This document shows positions 26,332 to 34,990 of a stretch of 64,000 nucleotides of DNA, in pieces. The notes under the pieces are model-generated. The model was not told where the DNA came from. It searched no databases and saw nothing but the letters and a program-made list of their open reading frames with translations. The first letter of the stretch is position 1; each line of letters begins with the position of its first letter. The position numbers were made by a program, and so were the translations under genes. Location of the stretch: NCBI GenBank assembly GCA_002418835.1, contig DIEX01000018.1:293118-357117 (forward strand), read 5' to 3'. Source of the DNA: Spirochaetia bacterium UBA5763. Lineage in GTDB: Bacteria; Spirochaetota; UBA4802; UBA5550.

Positions 26332-27186
26332 ATGAGTGACCGTATATCATCAGAACTCAGGCATCCGAAGTTTTTCGGATTTGCAGCAAGGCCGTCAGGG
26401 AAATTGAAGTTTTTATTGACGGCACTCCCTTTTATTCTTTCTATTGCAATCTACTTTACCGCATCACAGATCAGGCACGCGGAGAATCCGGGGGATAAAA
26501 TTCTCCCCACCTTCAGCCAGATGGGTGAGGCTGTTTATATGATGGCATTCGAGATCGATCCCCGTACAGGGGAGAGACTTATGCTCACTGATACTTTATC
26601 CAGTATGAAACGGATTTTTATCGGTATGATTGCAGCATCTCTGCTTGGTCTTATCATCGGGCTTAACATGGGGCTCTTCCCCGGTGTGGAAGCTCTCTCT
26701 TCTGTGTTTATTACTTTTATCTCAATAATTCCCCCACTCTCCATCCTGCCGATCATTTTTATTACATTAGGGGTTGATGAGTTTGCAAAGATTATGCTGA
26801 TATTTATCGGAACATTCCCGCTTATCTGCAGGGATATTTATCTTACAGTGAAGAAGATCCCGGTGGAGCAGATTACGAAGTCGCTGACTATCGGGGCAAG
26901 TCAGTTCCAGACGACTTATGGTATTATTATGCCGCAGGTTATCCCGAGGCTTATTGACACAACGCGTCTCTCCTTTGGTGCAGCATGGCTGTTCCTCATT
27001 GCTGCTGAGGCTATTGTATCTGACAGCGGACTCGGATACCGCATATTCCTCGTAAGGCGGTATCTTGCAATGGATATAATCATACCTTACGTGTTTCTTA
27101 TCACATTTCTGGGGTTTGCCATAGACTGGTCTCTGAAGAAGTTCGTGGCCCGGAAATACTCCTGGTATATAAAGAGCAAGGGGTGA
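26332..27186 (+). CDS. ABC importer permease (TauC/SsuC-type)
   Basis: 284 residues with about six membrane helices. The cytoplasmic coupling loop has the EAA-type motif QITKSLTIGASQFQTTYGIIMPQVIPRL, which docks the ATPase. The gene starts 1 base after the binding-protein stop; an in-frame ATG at 26287 lies inside that gene and was not used. Confidence 0.88.
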   Translation: MSDRISSELRHPKFFGFAARPSGKLKFLLTALPFILSIAIYFTASQIRHAENPGDKILPTFSQMGEAVYMMAFEIDPRTGERLMLTDTLSSMKRIFIGMIAASLLGLIIGLNMGLFPGVEALSSVFITFISIIPPLSILPIIFITLGVDEFAKIMLIFIGTFPLICRDIYLTVKKIPVEQITKSLTIGASQFQTTYGIIMPQVIPRLIDTTRLSFGAAWLFLIAAEAIVSDSGLGYRIFLVRRYLAMDIIIPYVFLITFLGFAIDWSLKKFVARKYSWYIKSKG

Positions 27187-27198
27187 GAGGCCGCTGAG

Positions 27199-28089
27199 AT
27201 GACAAAGAAAACAGATAATATTCTATATATTGAAAATGTCTACAAGGAGTACGGCGGAAGGGTTGTGCTTGATGATATAGATTTCTGCATAAGCGAGGGA
27301 GAGTTCTGCACAGTGGTTGGGCCAAGCGGATGTGGAAAGTCTACTCTGCTGCGGCTTATTCTGGGGCAGGAGCTTCCGGATTCAGGGCTCATTCATTTTA
27401 ACGGTGAGCCCATAGGTTTTGCGGATACCAGGCGCGGTGTTGTTTATCAGAAGTATTCTCTCTATCCTCACATTTCCGTGATAGAAAATGTGATGCTTGG
27501 GAAGAAGCTGGAGCTGGGGCTTCTTAAATCCGGGAGAAAACTCAGGGGCATCAGGGATGAAGCAGTTGAGTTTCTGCAAAGGATGGGACTTGAGGAACAC
27601 CAGGATAAATATCCCCATGAACTATCGGGCGGAATGCAGCAGCGTGTTGCTATTGCACAGGCGCTCATTATGAGGCCGAAAATTCTGCTCATGGATGAGC
27701 CCTTCGGTGCGCTCGACCCCGGAATGCGTGAAGCAATGCAGGTATTCATCCTTGAGATATGGGAAAGGTCTGATATGACGATTCTCTTTGTGACGCACGA
27801 CCTTGAGGAGGCTGTATATCTCGGAACACGGATTATTGTTCTTTCGCAGTATTATACTGACGGGCGTGGAGTTGATGTTCAGCGTGGCGCTAAAATTGTT
27901 GCGGACTATGAACTGAAGTACAGAGCTGCAACAACTAAAGCAAAGGAGACCGCAAATTTCGGTATGCTTGTAGGTAAGGTAAGGAGAGAGGGTTTTGATC
28001 CTCGGCAGAGGACTCATGTAACAGATTTTAATCTTCAGCATCCCGATTCGTTTCAGAGCCTTACTGATATTGAAAGACGGAAGGTGTAG
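27199..28089 (+). CDS. ABC importer ATPase (TauB/SsuB-type)
   Basis: 296 residues. Walker A GPSGCGKST, Q-loop VVYQKYSLYP, signature LSGGMQQRVAIAQAL, Walker B KILLMDEPFGALD and the switch His in FVTHDLEEAVYLG are all intact. The C-terminal 60 residues extend past the nucleotide-binding domain and are rich in charged residues. It follows the permease by 12 bases and completes the importer. Confidence 0.92.
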   Translation: MTKKTDNILYIENVYKEYGGRVVLDDIDFCISEGEFCTVVGPSGCGKSTLLRLILGQELPDSGLIHFNGEPIGFADTRRGVVYQKYSLYPHISVIENVMLGKKLELGLLKSGRKLRGIRDEAVEFLQRMGLEEHQDKYPHELSGGMQQRVAIAQALIMRPKILLMDEPFGALDPGMREAMQVFILEIWERSDMTILFVTHDLEEAVYLGTRIIVLSQYYTDGRGVDVQRGAKIVADYELKYRAATTKAKETANFGMLVGKVRREGFDPRQRTHVTDFNLQHPDSFQSLTDIERRKV

Positions 28090-28115
28090 AAAATTTACCA
28101 GTTATTTTAAACGTA

Positions 28116-28215
28116 TGAGAGAAATCTGTGCTATATAGTAATCATTTTTATAAACCTGTTTAAGTCTAAAAAATAGATTTCTCACCCGAAGAATTGAAGA
28201 GGGTTCGAAATGACA
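28116..28215. repeat. dispersed palindrome, family 1
   Basis: TGAGAGAAATCT (28116-28127) faces AGATTTCTCA (28175-28184), and the right end is TTCGAAATGACA (28204-28215). It matches the element at 2694-2773 and part of 36367-36390, and sits between the importer and the next gene set. Confidence 0.55.
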
Positions 28216-28263
28216 TGACGCATAATTTTTTAAAGTATTTTAACTATATGAAGGTGTAATCCT

Positions 28264-29940
28264 ATGAATAAAAAGATCAGGCTTCTATTACTCTGTACAG
28301 CCATTACACTTATTGTACTCCCTTTCACAAGTTGTAAAAAGAAGGCACCGGAAGGGGAAACTGATCCTGAAGTTGGTGAACTTAAAGGGGGTGATGCTCT
28401 GAAAGTTCCTCTTATCGCATGGGGCGCGGATATTATTACTATCCATGCTAACGGGAAAAACTCGAAGACTGTAAAAGGATCTCTTTTTGATGAAGCGGGT
28501 CTGTCAATCGATCTGTTCAGAGAGGACGATTTTAACAGACAGGTGGATATGTATCTGAAAGGTGATATTGTATTTCTCAGGGGAACAATGGGTATGCTGA
28601 ACATGGCTATTGATAAACTCGGTACAAGCGCAGCTGCGCAGCCTGTTCTTATTTTTCAGCATTCATGGTCAGCTGGTGGTGATGCCCTGGTTGTCAAAAG
28701 CGGGATCAGAAGCGTCAAAGATCTGAAGGGTAAAAGAATTGCGATTCAGCGGGGCGGGCCGCATGTTGATTATATGCTTAAACTTCTGAAAGATGCGCAG
28801 GTTAAACCAACAGAGGTATCTGTAGTATGGACAAAGGATCTTGTGGGCGCAAAGGGTGACACCCCTATGTCAAAATTTTCCGGCGGTGATATGGATGCAG
28901 CTTTTGTAATTATACCTGATGCGCTGGCCCTGACTTCGCAGGGAACTGTGGGCACAGGCGCCGAAGATTCGGTTAAGGGGTCAAAGATTCTGCTCTCTAC
29001 AAAGACGGCTGACAGAATCATCAGTGATATTTATGCAGTACGCAGGGATTACTTTGAAAAGAATAAAGAGAAGGTTAAAGGATTTGTTAAGTCACTTCTA
29101 AAAGCTGAGGAACAGGTCCGTGATCTTATAAATAAAAAGGATTCAGCGGAGACTAAGACCCTGCTTTCAGTGAGCGGAAAACTGCTGCTTGATGACGCGG
29201 GTGCTGTTGAGGATATGCGCGGGATGTATACTGATGCGAATATGGCCGGTTATGCGGGTAATGTACGCTTTTTCTCTGACAGTAATTTCCCGCGAAATTA
29301 CAGGAAACTCGCTTCAGAGATACAGGAGTCGTTGATGGTTCTGGGCCTCCTTGGAAAAACTTCAGAAATTTCTTTTGCCGGATGGGATTACAACGAACTC
29401 AGGGAGGGCTTGAGATATGCCTCTGATGTAAAAGTGACCAGGTTTGATGCAGGGAAAGCTTCTCAGGTGGCTGAGAGGCTCAGCGGAAGCGGTGAGGCTC
29501 TCTTCTCATTTGAGATAATTTTTAAGCCTAACCAGAATTCATTTCCTGTGTCACAATATAAACAGGAATTTGACCGTGTTATAGATTTTGCTTCAACTTA
29601 TGGAGGGGCGTTAATAACCATAGAGGGTCACACTGATCCAATGGGATTTCTCCGTAAGCAGAAGGAGGGCTCTGACGAACTTGTTCTGAAGAAGATAAGG
29701 CAGGCTGCAAAAAATCTCAGTTACAGCAGGGCTGACTCCGCAAGAACTGAGATCGTTAAGTATGCCTCATCAAAAGGTATAACACTTGACACTTCGCAGT
29801 TTAATATAATCGGTCATGGAATTGATGCTCCGAAATTCAGTGTGCCGCAGAATGAAAATGAATGGCACCAGAATATGAGGGTACAGTTCAAGGTGCTCCA
29901 GGTTGAGGCGGAGGAGCAGGTTTTCCGCCCCTTGCAGTAA
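28264..29940 (+). CDS. substrate-binding protein/OmpA fusion lipoprotein
   Basis: 558 residues. A lipobox (IVLPFTSC, Cys24) precedes a periplasmic binding domain of the NMT1/TauA type (about 45-395; SGIRSVKDLKGKRIAIQRGGPHVDYML). A C-terminal OmpA-like peptidoglycan-binding domain (about 415-558) contains FKPNQNSFPV, ITIEGHTDPMG and NLSYSRADSARTEIV, with the Asp and Arg positions that grip diaminopimelate. A receptor tied to the cell wall is unusual for a transporter, so a sensing or structural role is possible. It begins the set with the VWA and second fusion genes. Confidence 0.85.
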   Translation: MNKKIRLLLLCTAITLIVLPFTSCKKKAPEGETDPEVGELKGGDALKVPLIAWGADIITIHANGKNSKTVKGSLFDEAGLSIDLFREDDFNRQVDMYLKGDIVFLRGTMGMLNMAIDKLGTSAAAQPVLIFQHSWSAGGDALVVKSGIRSVKDLKGKRIAIQRGGPHVDYMLKLLKDAQVKPTEVSVVWTKDLVGAKGDTPMSKFSGGDMDAAFVIIPDALALTSQGTVGTGAEDSVKGSKILLSTKTADRIISDIYAVRRDYFEKNKEKVKGFVKSLLKAEEQVRDLINKKDSAETKTLLSVSGKLLLDDAGAVEDMRGMYTDANMAGYAGNVRFFSDSNFPRNYRKLASEIQESLMVLGLLGKTSEISFAGWDYNELREGLRYASDVKVTRFDAGKASQVAERLSGSGEALFSFEIIFKPNQNSFPVSQYKQEFDRVIDFASTYGGALITIEGHTDPMGFLRKQKEGSDELVLKKIRQAAKNLSYSRADSARTEIVKYASSKGITLDTSQFNIIGHGIDAPKFSVPQNENEWHQNMRVQFKVLQVEAEEQVFRPLQ

Positions 29941-29952
29941 CCGGAGGAATCT

Positions 29953-30684
29953 ATGAAACATCTAATTAATTTCATTCTTTCAGTTTTTCTCTTAACTGTT
30001 GCCTCTTGCGGAGAAAAGGATAAGGGAGCAAAGGTATATTCTCCTGAAAATGGTTCTTTACCGGGAACTGTTGCTGAGTCAACATGGCCCCCACCTTCAA
30101 TAAAGGATGAAGTTGAAATTGACCTCAAAAATGCGGGGACAAAGAATTATTATATAATATTCGACGGTTCAGGAAGTATGGCCGGTGAAAAAATTGAGAT
30201 TGCGAAAAAGGCATTCATCAGGTTCATAAAGATTATACCTGACAAATCTAATATCGGTCTGACGTCATTTGACGCAAACGGATTCCACGAGCGTGCCCCA
30301 CTTGGTTCATCAAAAAATAAGATTATTGAAGAAGTGAATAAGATCAGGGCGGGGGGGAGTACTCCTCTTGGCAGCTGCATAGATATAGCATATCAGAAGC
30401 TGGGACTTCAGGCAAAAAAACAGATGGGTTATGGAGAGTACAGCCTGATTATTCTGACTGACGGGCAGGCTACTGATGGTAATAAAATGGGACATGCAGT
30501 TGACCTTATACTAAAGGAGACACCAATTGCGATTCATACTATCGGACTGAAGATCGGCACAGGCCACGCCCTTAACCAGCCGGGGCGGATATACTACAAG
30601 GCCGCGGAGAATTTCGAGGAGCTTTCACAGGGCCTTGAGAGCGTGCTTGCCGAAACTGAAAATTTTACTGTAACGGATTTTTAA
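29953..30684 (+). CDS. VWA-domain lipoprotein
   Basis: 243 residues. Lipobox LLTVASC with Cys19, then a von Willebrand A domain with the metal site D71-G-S73-G-S75 (FDGSGSMAGEK), GGSTPLGSCIDI for the MIDAS Thr and ILTDGQATDG for the second Asp. All MIDAS residues are present. It is placed between two substrate-binding/OmpA fusions with 12 and 1 bases of spacing and GGAGG before its start, so it probably forms a complex with them at the membrane surface. This partnership is inference. Confidence 0.88.
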   Translation: MKHLINFILSVFLLTVASCGEKDKGAKVYSPENGSLPGTVAESTWPPPSIKDEVEIDLKNAGTKNYYIIFDGSGSMAGEKIEIAKKAFIRFIKIIPDKSNIGLTSFDANGFHERAPLGSSKNKIIEEVNKIRAGGSTPLGSCIDIAYQKLGLQAKKQMGYGEYSLIILTDGQATDGNKMGHAVDLILKETPIAIHTIGLKIGTGHALNQPGRIYYKAAENFEELSQGLESVLAETENFTVTDF

Positions 30685-30685
30685 T

Positions 30686-32236
30686 ATGCAGGAAATCAAA
30701 CGTATACTTGGACTAATTATTCTCTCAGGGGTTATTGTGGGGGGAGTATATATTTTTTTTCAGAAGACAGAAGCTGTTAAGGAGATCACATTCAGCACAA
30801 GCGACGCTAAAGGCCTTAAAGGGGAGATATCCATTGCCCTGGACAGCTGGATCGGCTACTTCTATTTCAAGTCTCCGGTTTTCGGAACAATGATGAGGGA
30901 CGAGGGATACAGGATAAAAGTTATAGATGACAAGGCTGACTACCCTGAACGGATGAAGATGCTTAAAGATGGCGAGATTGATTTCGCGGTGTGCACTGTT
31001 GACTCATACCTGCTGAATGGCAAAAGTGTGAAATACCCCGGTGCAGTTATTGCTGTTCTTGATGAGTCCAAAGGTGGTGATGCGATTGTAGCATGGAAGG
31101 ATTCCGTTCAGAATATTGAAGCTCTTAAAATAAAACAGAAGTTTACCATCGCCTTCACACCGGCCTCCCCAAGTGAACATCTGCTTAAGGCCATATCTTC
31201 ACACTTCGATATTCCGCTTTTTACATCAGGAGATAAAAAGTGGCGTGTTGAAGTAAACGGAGCGGAAGAGGGTTATGAAAAATTAATGAAGAGGGGAGTG
31301 GACTGCGCAGCGCTCTGGGAGCCCCATGTGACAGAGGCTTTATCTGATCCCGGAGTTGTTAAACTCATCGGCTCGGAGGATATTGAAAATCTTATTGTTG
31401 ATATACTCCTTGTTAACCGTAACTTCGCCAAACAGAAACCGGAACTGGTTTTCCTTTTCCTGAAAAAATATTTTGAGACAATGAACTATTACTGTTCTTC
31501 ACCCGCGCGTCTAAAGCAGGATATTACCGCGCATCTTTCAATTCCTGAAAAGAGAGTTGAGTATATGCTGAAAGGAGTGAAGTGGATAAACTACGCTGAA
31601 AATACATCCTGGTTCGGAATAACAACAAAGGGCCAGCATAAACAGCCGGAGATTGTTGACGCGATAAATTCAACACTGAAGATACTGATTGCCAATAAAG
31701 ATTTTTCGGCGAATCCCCTCATCGATAGTGACCCCTATACTATAATCAATTCAGCTTTTATTGCATCTCTTTACGGAGGTGGAGCTCAGCAGATCGGAGA
31801 AGGTGCAGCTTCGGATCAGTCCCTGAACAGACGGTTTGCGCAGATACCTGACAGTGAATGGCTCAGTCTGTCTGTTGTGGGGAGCCTGAAGATACGTCCT
31901 GTAACTTTCAGGAGCGGTACATCACTGATCGATGATGGCGGACAGGAGCAGGTTAAGGAGATTGTTGAAAGCATAAGGCACTATCCTAACTTCAGAATAC
32001 TGGTCAAAGGGCATTCAGGGTTAAAAGGTGATATGTCAGCAAATTCCGAACTTTCACGGGTAAGAGCAGAGGCGGTGAAAAAGATTTTTGTCACAAGCTA
32101 CGGTATGGATCCTAACAGGATCAGAACGAATGGAGTCGGTTCAGGGGAACCCCTGTCACGGCTCCCGGATGAGTCTGAACGTGAATATGATAATAGGCTG
32201 AAGCGTGTTGAGGTTATGCTGCTTACTGAGAAATAA
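30686..32236 (+). CDS. second substrate-binding protein/OmpA fusion, membrane-anchored
   Basis: 516 residues. The N-terminus is a membrane helix (7-27) without a lipobox, unlike the first fusion. A binding-protein domain follows (about 45-345; ISIALDSWIGYFYFKSPVF, KDGEIDFAVCTVDSYL). The C-terminal OmpA domain (about 390-516) has a full N-x-x-L-S-x-x-R-A-x-x-V motif (NSELSRVRAEAV) and NRIRTNGVGSGEP. This architecture is known in databases as phosphate ABC transporter substrate-binding/OmpA family protein. It starts one base after the VWA stop. Confidence 0.85.
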   Translation: MQEIKRILGLIILSGVIVGGVYIFFQKTEAVKEITFSTSDAKGLKGEISIALDSWIGYFYFKSPVFGTMMRDEGYRIKVIDDKADYPERMKMLKDGEIDFAVCTVDSYLLNGKSVKYPGAVIAVLDESKGGDAIVAWKDSVQNIEALKIKQKFTIAFTPASPSEHLLKAISSHFDIPLFTSGDKKWRVEVNGAEEGYEKLMKRGVDCAALWEPHVTEALSDPGVVKLIGSEDIENLIVDILLVNRNFAKQKPELVFLFLKKYFETMNYYCSSPARLKQDITAHLSIPEKRVEYMLKGVKWINYAENTSWFGITTKGQHKQPEIVDAINSTLKILIANKDFSANPLIDSDPYTIINSAFIASLYGGGAQQIGEGAASDQSLNRRFAQIPDSEWLSLSVVGSLKIRPVTFRSGTSLIDDGGQEQVKEIVESIRHYPNFRILVKGHSGLKGDMSANSELSRVRAEAVKKIFVTSYGMDPNRIRTNGVGSGEPLSRLPDESEREYDNRLKRVEVMLLTEK

Positions 32237-32246
32237 AGTGATCAAG

Positions 32247-32852
32247 TTACATCATACCTTCAGATTTTAAGGTTTTTTCAAGCACGCTCATTTCACTGGC
32301 AAGGTTGAGATAATCATCTTCATAAAGCCTGGCGAGCTGTTTTTCGAAACTTGTATTTGCTGTGTTAAGCAGTTCTATGACCTTTTTCCTGAACTCTTTT
32401 TTGCCTGCTGAACTATCAGGGAGTGACTCGTATTGTTTTAAAATATTTATTACTGCATCCATGTAGTATGTGATGAACTGCCGCGCTGCCTTAATGTCTT
32501 TCGGGTCTTTCTGAAAATTCTGAAATATACTTTCCGCTGTTGCAGAGACTTTAATTATGCCGGTTTTAATTTCCGCATCTTCTATCGTATCAGTAAACCC
32601 CTTCATAAGTTTAATCTTTTTTTTACCGCCTGAGATGATCTCCCTGATGTGCTTCGGATCAATTCCATAATCCTTTGCTGCCGCTGCAAAAGCGGGGTCA
32701 ATTTTTTCAGGAGAAAAGAGCAGAGCTCCTCCAGCGAATGCCGCGCCGCCGAGTAAGGCGGAGATGAGTGTACCGGCATCAACAACGACGAAAAGAACGG
32801 AGAATATTCCTGAACTTATTGCTGCTGAGATAAACCATCTGAGAATTTTCAT
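32247..32852 (-). CDS. XpaC-like (5-bromo-4-chloroindolyl phosphate hydrolysis family) membrane protein
   Basis: 201 residues. Two short membrane segments near the N-terminus (about 5-50, with GGAAFAGGALLF) are followed by a helical cytoplasmic domain with DPKDIKAARQFITYYMDAVINILKQYESL and a C-terminal helix bundle. This fits the XpaC family, often encoded beside TelA and VWA genes; the enzymatic family name is historical and the real function is unknown. It is convergent with the substrate-binding/OmpA set and might belong with it. No telA is in the window. Confidence 0.6.
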   Translation of the reverse strand: MKILRWFISAAISSGIFSVLFVVVDAGTLISALLGGAAFAGGALLFSPEKIDPAFAAAAKDYGIDPKHIREIISGGKKKIKLMKGFTDTIEDAEIKTGIIKVSATAESIFQNFQKDPKDIKAARQFITYYMDAVINILKQYESLPDSSAGKKEFRKKVIELLNTANTSFEKQLARLYEDDYLNLASEMSVLEKTLKSEGMM

Positions 32853-32932
32853 TAAAGGGATCTCCGGGTGATAATCATTTCATCATTTATTATAATTTAA
32901 TCTTTCAGTTAAAAATAGTCAACAGAAAGATT

Positions 32933-34399
32933 TTACTCAGCCGCAACTTTCAGGCATTCATCAGAGAGTATTGTTCCGCTCTTTCCTGAATTATATTCTC
33001 TGCAGAGTTTCCCCAGGTAAACAATAGCTTTCCTGATTTTCTCATTCCAGTAGCCGGCATTAATTCTCATGCAGTTGGAGTACTTCTCTCTTATAGAAAA
33101 CAGACATCCCGGGGCAATAAGTATATTTTTTTTCAGGGCTTCATGATATATCTCAAGAGAGTCGATCCATTCCGGCAATGTCACCCAGAGCAGTGAACCT
33201 CCTGTAGGTTCCGTAACTTCAGTTTCATCCGGAAAATTCTCAAGTATGCAGTTTCTTACCTCTGTAACCTGGCTCTCAAGTGTGCTCCTGAAGTTTCTCA
33301 TGTGCCGGTCATACCCCCCCTCCTTAAGAAACCGTGCAGCGGCGATCTGGTTTATCCCGGCAGTTGAGATGTTAAGCAGAGTTTTCAGGCGGGTTATCTC
33401 TTCGTAGTAATCTTTACCCGGCACAACCCACCCTATGCGGAGCCCCGGCGCCACGGTCTTTGTAATTGAGGAGCAGAGAATGACATTCCCGGTTTTATCG
33501 TGGCTTTTACATGCTGATGGCCTTGTCTCATAAAAGAGGTCGCCGTATATATCATCCTCAATGAGAGTCACTTTATATTTTGCAAGAAGCTGTACCATCT
33601 CTCTTTTCTTTTCGTCAGGCATAACAAAACCAAGAGGATTATTAAAGTTCGGTATAGTAAACACGGCTTTAACGGGATGATTGTCCAGGACAAACTTCAG
33701 GGTGTCAAGATTCATCCCTTCATTTGATGACGCGGGGATTTCGATAAGCTTCAGGTTCAGACGCTGAAGGAGCTGCAGTGAACTGAAGTAGATGGGGCTT
33801 TCATAAACAACAGTGTCTCCCGGTTTGCATACAGTCATAAGTGTGAGGAATATCGCTTCATGGCAGCCGTTTGTAATTATTATTTCATCGGGATTCAGTT
33901 CCATCCCCCCTGACAGACTGATGCGCGCAATCTGCTTACGGAGTTCCAGGTATCCCGGTGACATTACATAGCTGAAGGAGTCATGGTTATGATAGCGGAG
34001 CGCCTCCTGCATATACTTCCCGAGCTTTTCAACAGGCCAGAAATCGGGGTGCATGTTCGACAGTCCAAGATTCAATTCCGGGCTGTATTTCCCTGAGTAC
34101 TGGAAAGCGCCGTAAATCTGGCAGAGGCCTACCTGCTGGGGGTCCATGAGAGCAGGGTCAAGAAGAGAAGATTCAAATTCTCTGGCTATTTTTTTAACGT
34201 AGAATCCCGATTGGGGCACAGCCTCTATATGGTTCTGTTTTTCAAGTGTCCAGTATGCCTCTTTCACGGTATTTACGCTGACGCCGAGTTCAACAGAAAG
34301 CTGCCTCATGGATGGTATCCTGTCACCCTCCTTCAGAACGCCGTGCTCAATAAGGTTCAGTATTTTTTCAGCTACCTGTTCATACCTTGTGATTTTCAT
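32933..34399 (-). CDS. MocR-family regulator (GntR helix-turn-helix with aminotransferase domain)
   Basis: 488 residues. The N-terminal winged helix (GVLKEGDRIPSMRQLSVELGVSVNTVKEAYWTLEKQN) is GntR-type. The rest is a fold-type I aminotransferase with the PLP-binding Lys in SSITKTVAPGLRIGW and NPLGFVMPDEKK. These regulators bind PLP as effector and often act on a divergent gene; here that would be the DUF2917 gene at 34614. Two GACACAGT direct repeats lie between them. Some members also keep aminotransferase activity. Confidence 0.9.
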   Translation of the reverse strand: MKITRYEQVAEKILNLIEHGVLKEGDRIPSMRQLSVELGVSVNTVKEAYWTLEKQNHIEAVPQSGFYVKKIAREFESSLLDPALMDPQQVGLCQIYGAFQYSGKYSPELNLGLSNMHPDFWPVEKLGKYMQEALRYHNHDSFSYVMSPGYLELRKQIARISLSGGMELNPDEIIITNGCHEAIFLTLMTVCKPGDTVVYESPIYFSSLQLLQRLNLKLIEIPASSNEGMNLDTLKFVLDNHPVKAVFTIPNFNNPLGFVMPDEKKREMVQLLAKYKVTLIEDDIYGDLFYETRPSACKSHDKTGNVILCSSITKTVAPGLRIGWVVPGKDYYEEITRLKTLLNISTAGINQIAAARFLKEGGYDRHMRNFRSTLESQVTEVRNCILENFPDETEVTEPTGGSLLWVTLPEWIDSLEIYHEALKKNILIAPGCLFSIREKYSNCMRINAGYWNEKIRKAIVYLGKLCREYNSGKSGTILSDECLKVAAE

Positions 34400-34448
34400 A
34401 TCCCGACCTCTTTTATGGAAGGTTTATATACCGGTGAAAAAAAATAAA

Positions 34449-34480
34449 GACACAGTTTTACTAAAATAAAAGGACACAGT
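34449..34480. promoter_or_regulatory. direct repeat, probable MocR binding site
   Basis: GACACAGT occurs at 34449-34456 and again at 34473-34480, 24 bases apart, in the space between the divergent MocR and DUF2917 genes. MocR proteins such as GabR and PdxR bind direct repeats in this position. Confidence 0.55.
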
Positions 34481-34613
34481 GAACTTTAAAAAGACTTTGT
34501 AGTCGGATGAAAAGCTATAACTGCTGCTGTAAATTGAAATCATTTTATTATATTTTTTTAAAAATCACAGCAGGAGCACCAGCCGTGATTTTCTGAAATG
34601 GAGGAACAACCAT

Positions 34614-34973
34614 ATGTTTAAAATGGAAGCAGAAGAGATGAAAATGCATATTGAAAAGGGGGGCCTTGTTTCTTTCAGTAGAGGGGAAATTAAACTTAAC
34701 TGTGTCAGGGGTACTCTGTGGGTGACATGGCCCGGCAGCGGAGATGTTATACTTCGTGATGGTGATGAAATTTCGGTAAGGCAGCATGGAAAACTATGTG
34801 TAACATCATTAACCGGCTCTTTCGTCAGCATTAAAAGGAGAGCAATATTCCCCTGCCTGAAAGAAATTCCCGGCATTGCAGCAGTGAAGCTTTTTAAATC
34901 TGCTGTATCTTCTGTCAGGAATGGAGGGGAGCAGTCAGTATTCGGTGATTCAGTTCACTCTATCACACGGTAG
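34614..34973 (+). CDS. DUF2917 protein
   Basis: 119 residues. The domain is near the N-terminus: GGLVSFSRGEIKLNCVRGTLWVTWPGSGDVILRDGDEISV, a small beta structure with the conserved WVTWPG core. The function is unknown. It is divergent from a MocR regulator, an arrangement seen for this family elsewhere. ATG 34614 has GGAGGAAC upstream. Confidence 0.82.
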   Translation: MFKMEAEEMKMHIEKGGLVSFSRGEIKLNCVRGTLWVTWPGSGDVILRDGDEISVRQHGKLCVTSLTGSFVSIKRRAIFPCLKEIPGIAAVKLFKSAVSSVRNGGEQSVFGDSVHSITR

Positions 34974-34990
34974 AAAATAGTCGGGGGGAG

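Noticed and set aside
28195..28215. GGTTCGAA sequence resembling a tRNA T-loop
   Set aside because: It is part of the family 1 repeat and no acceptor, D or anticodon arm lies upstream.
32247..32852. Phosphatase/hydrolase function for the XpaC-like protein
   Set aside because: The family name comes from an old plate assay; no catalytic motif can be seen.
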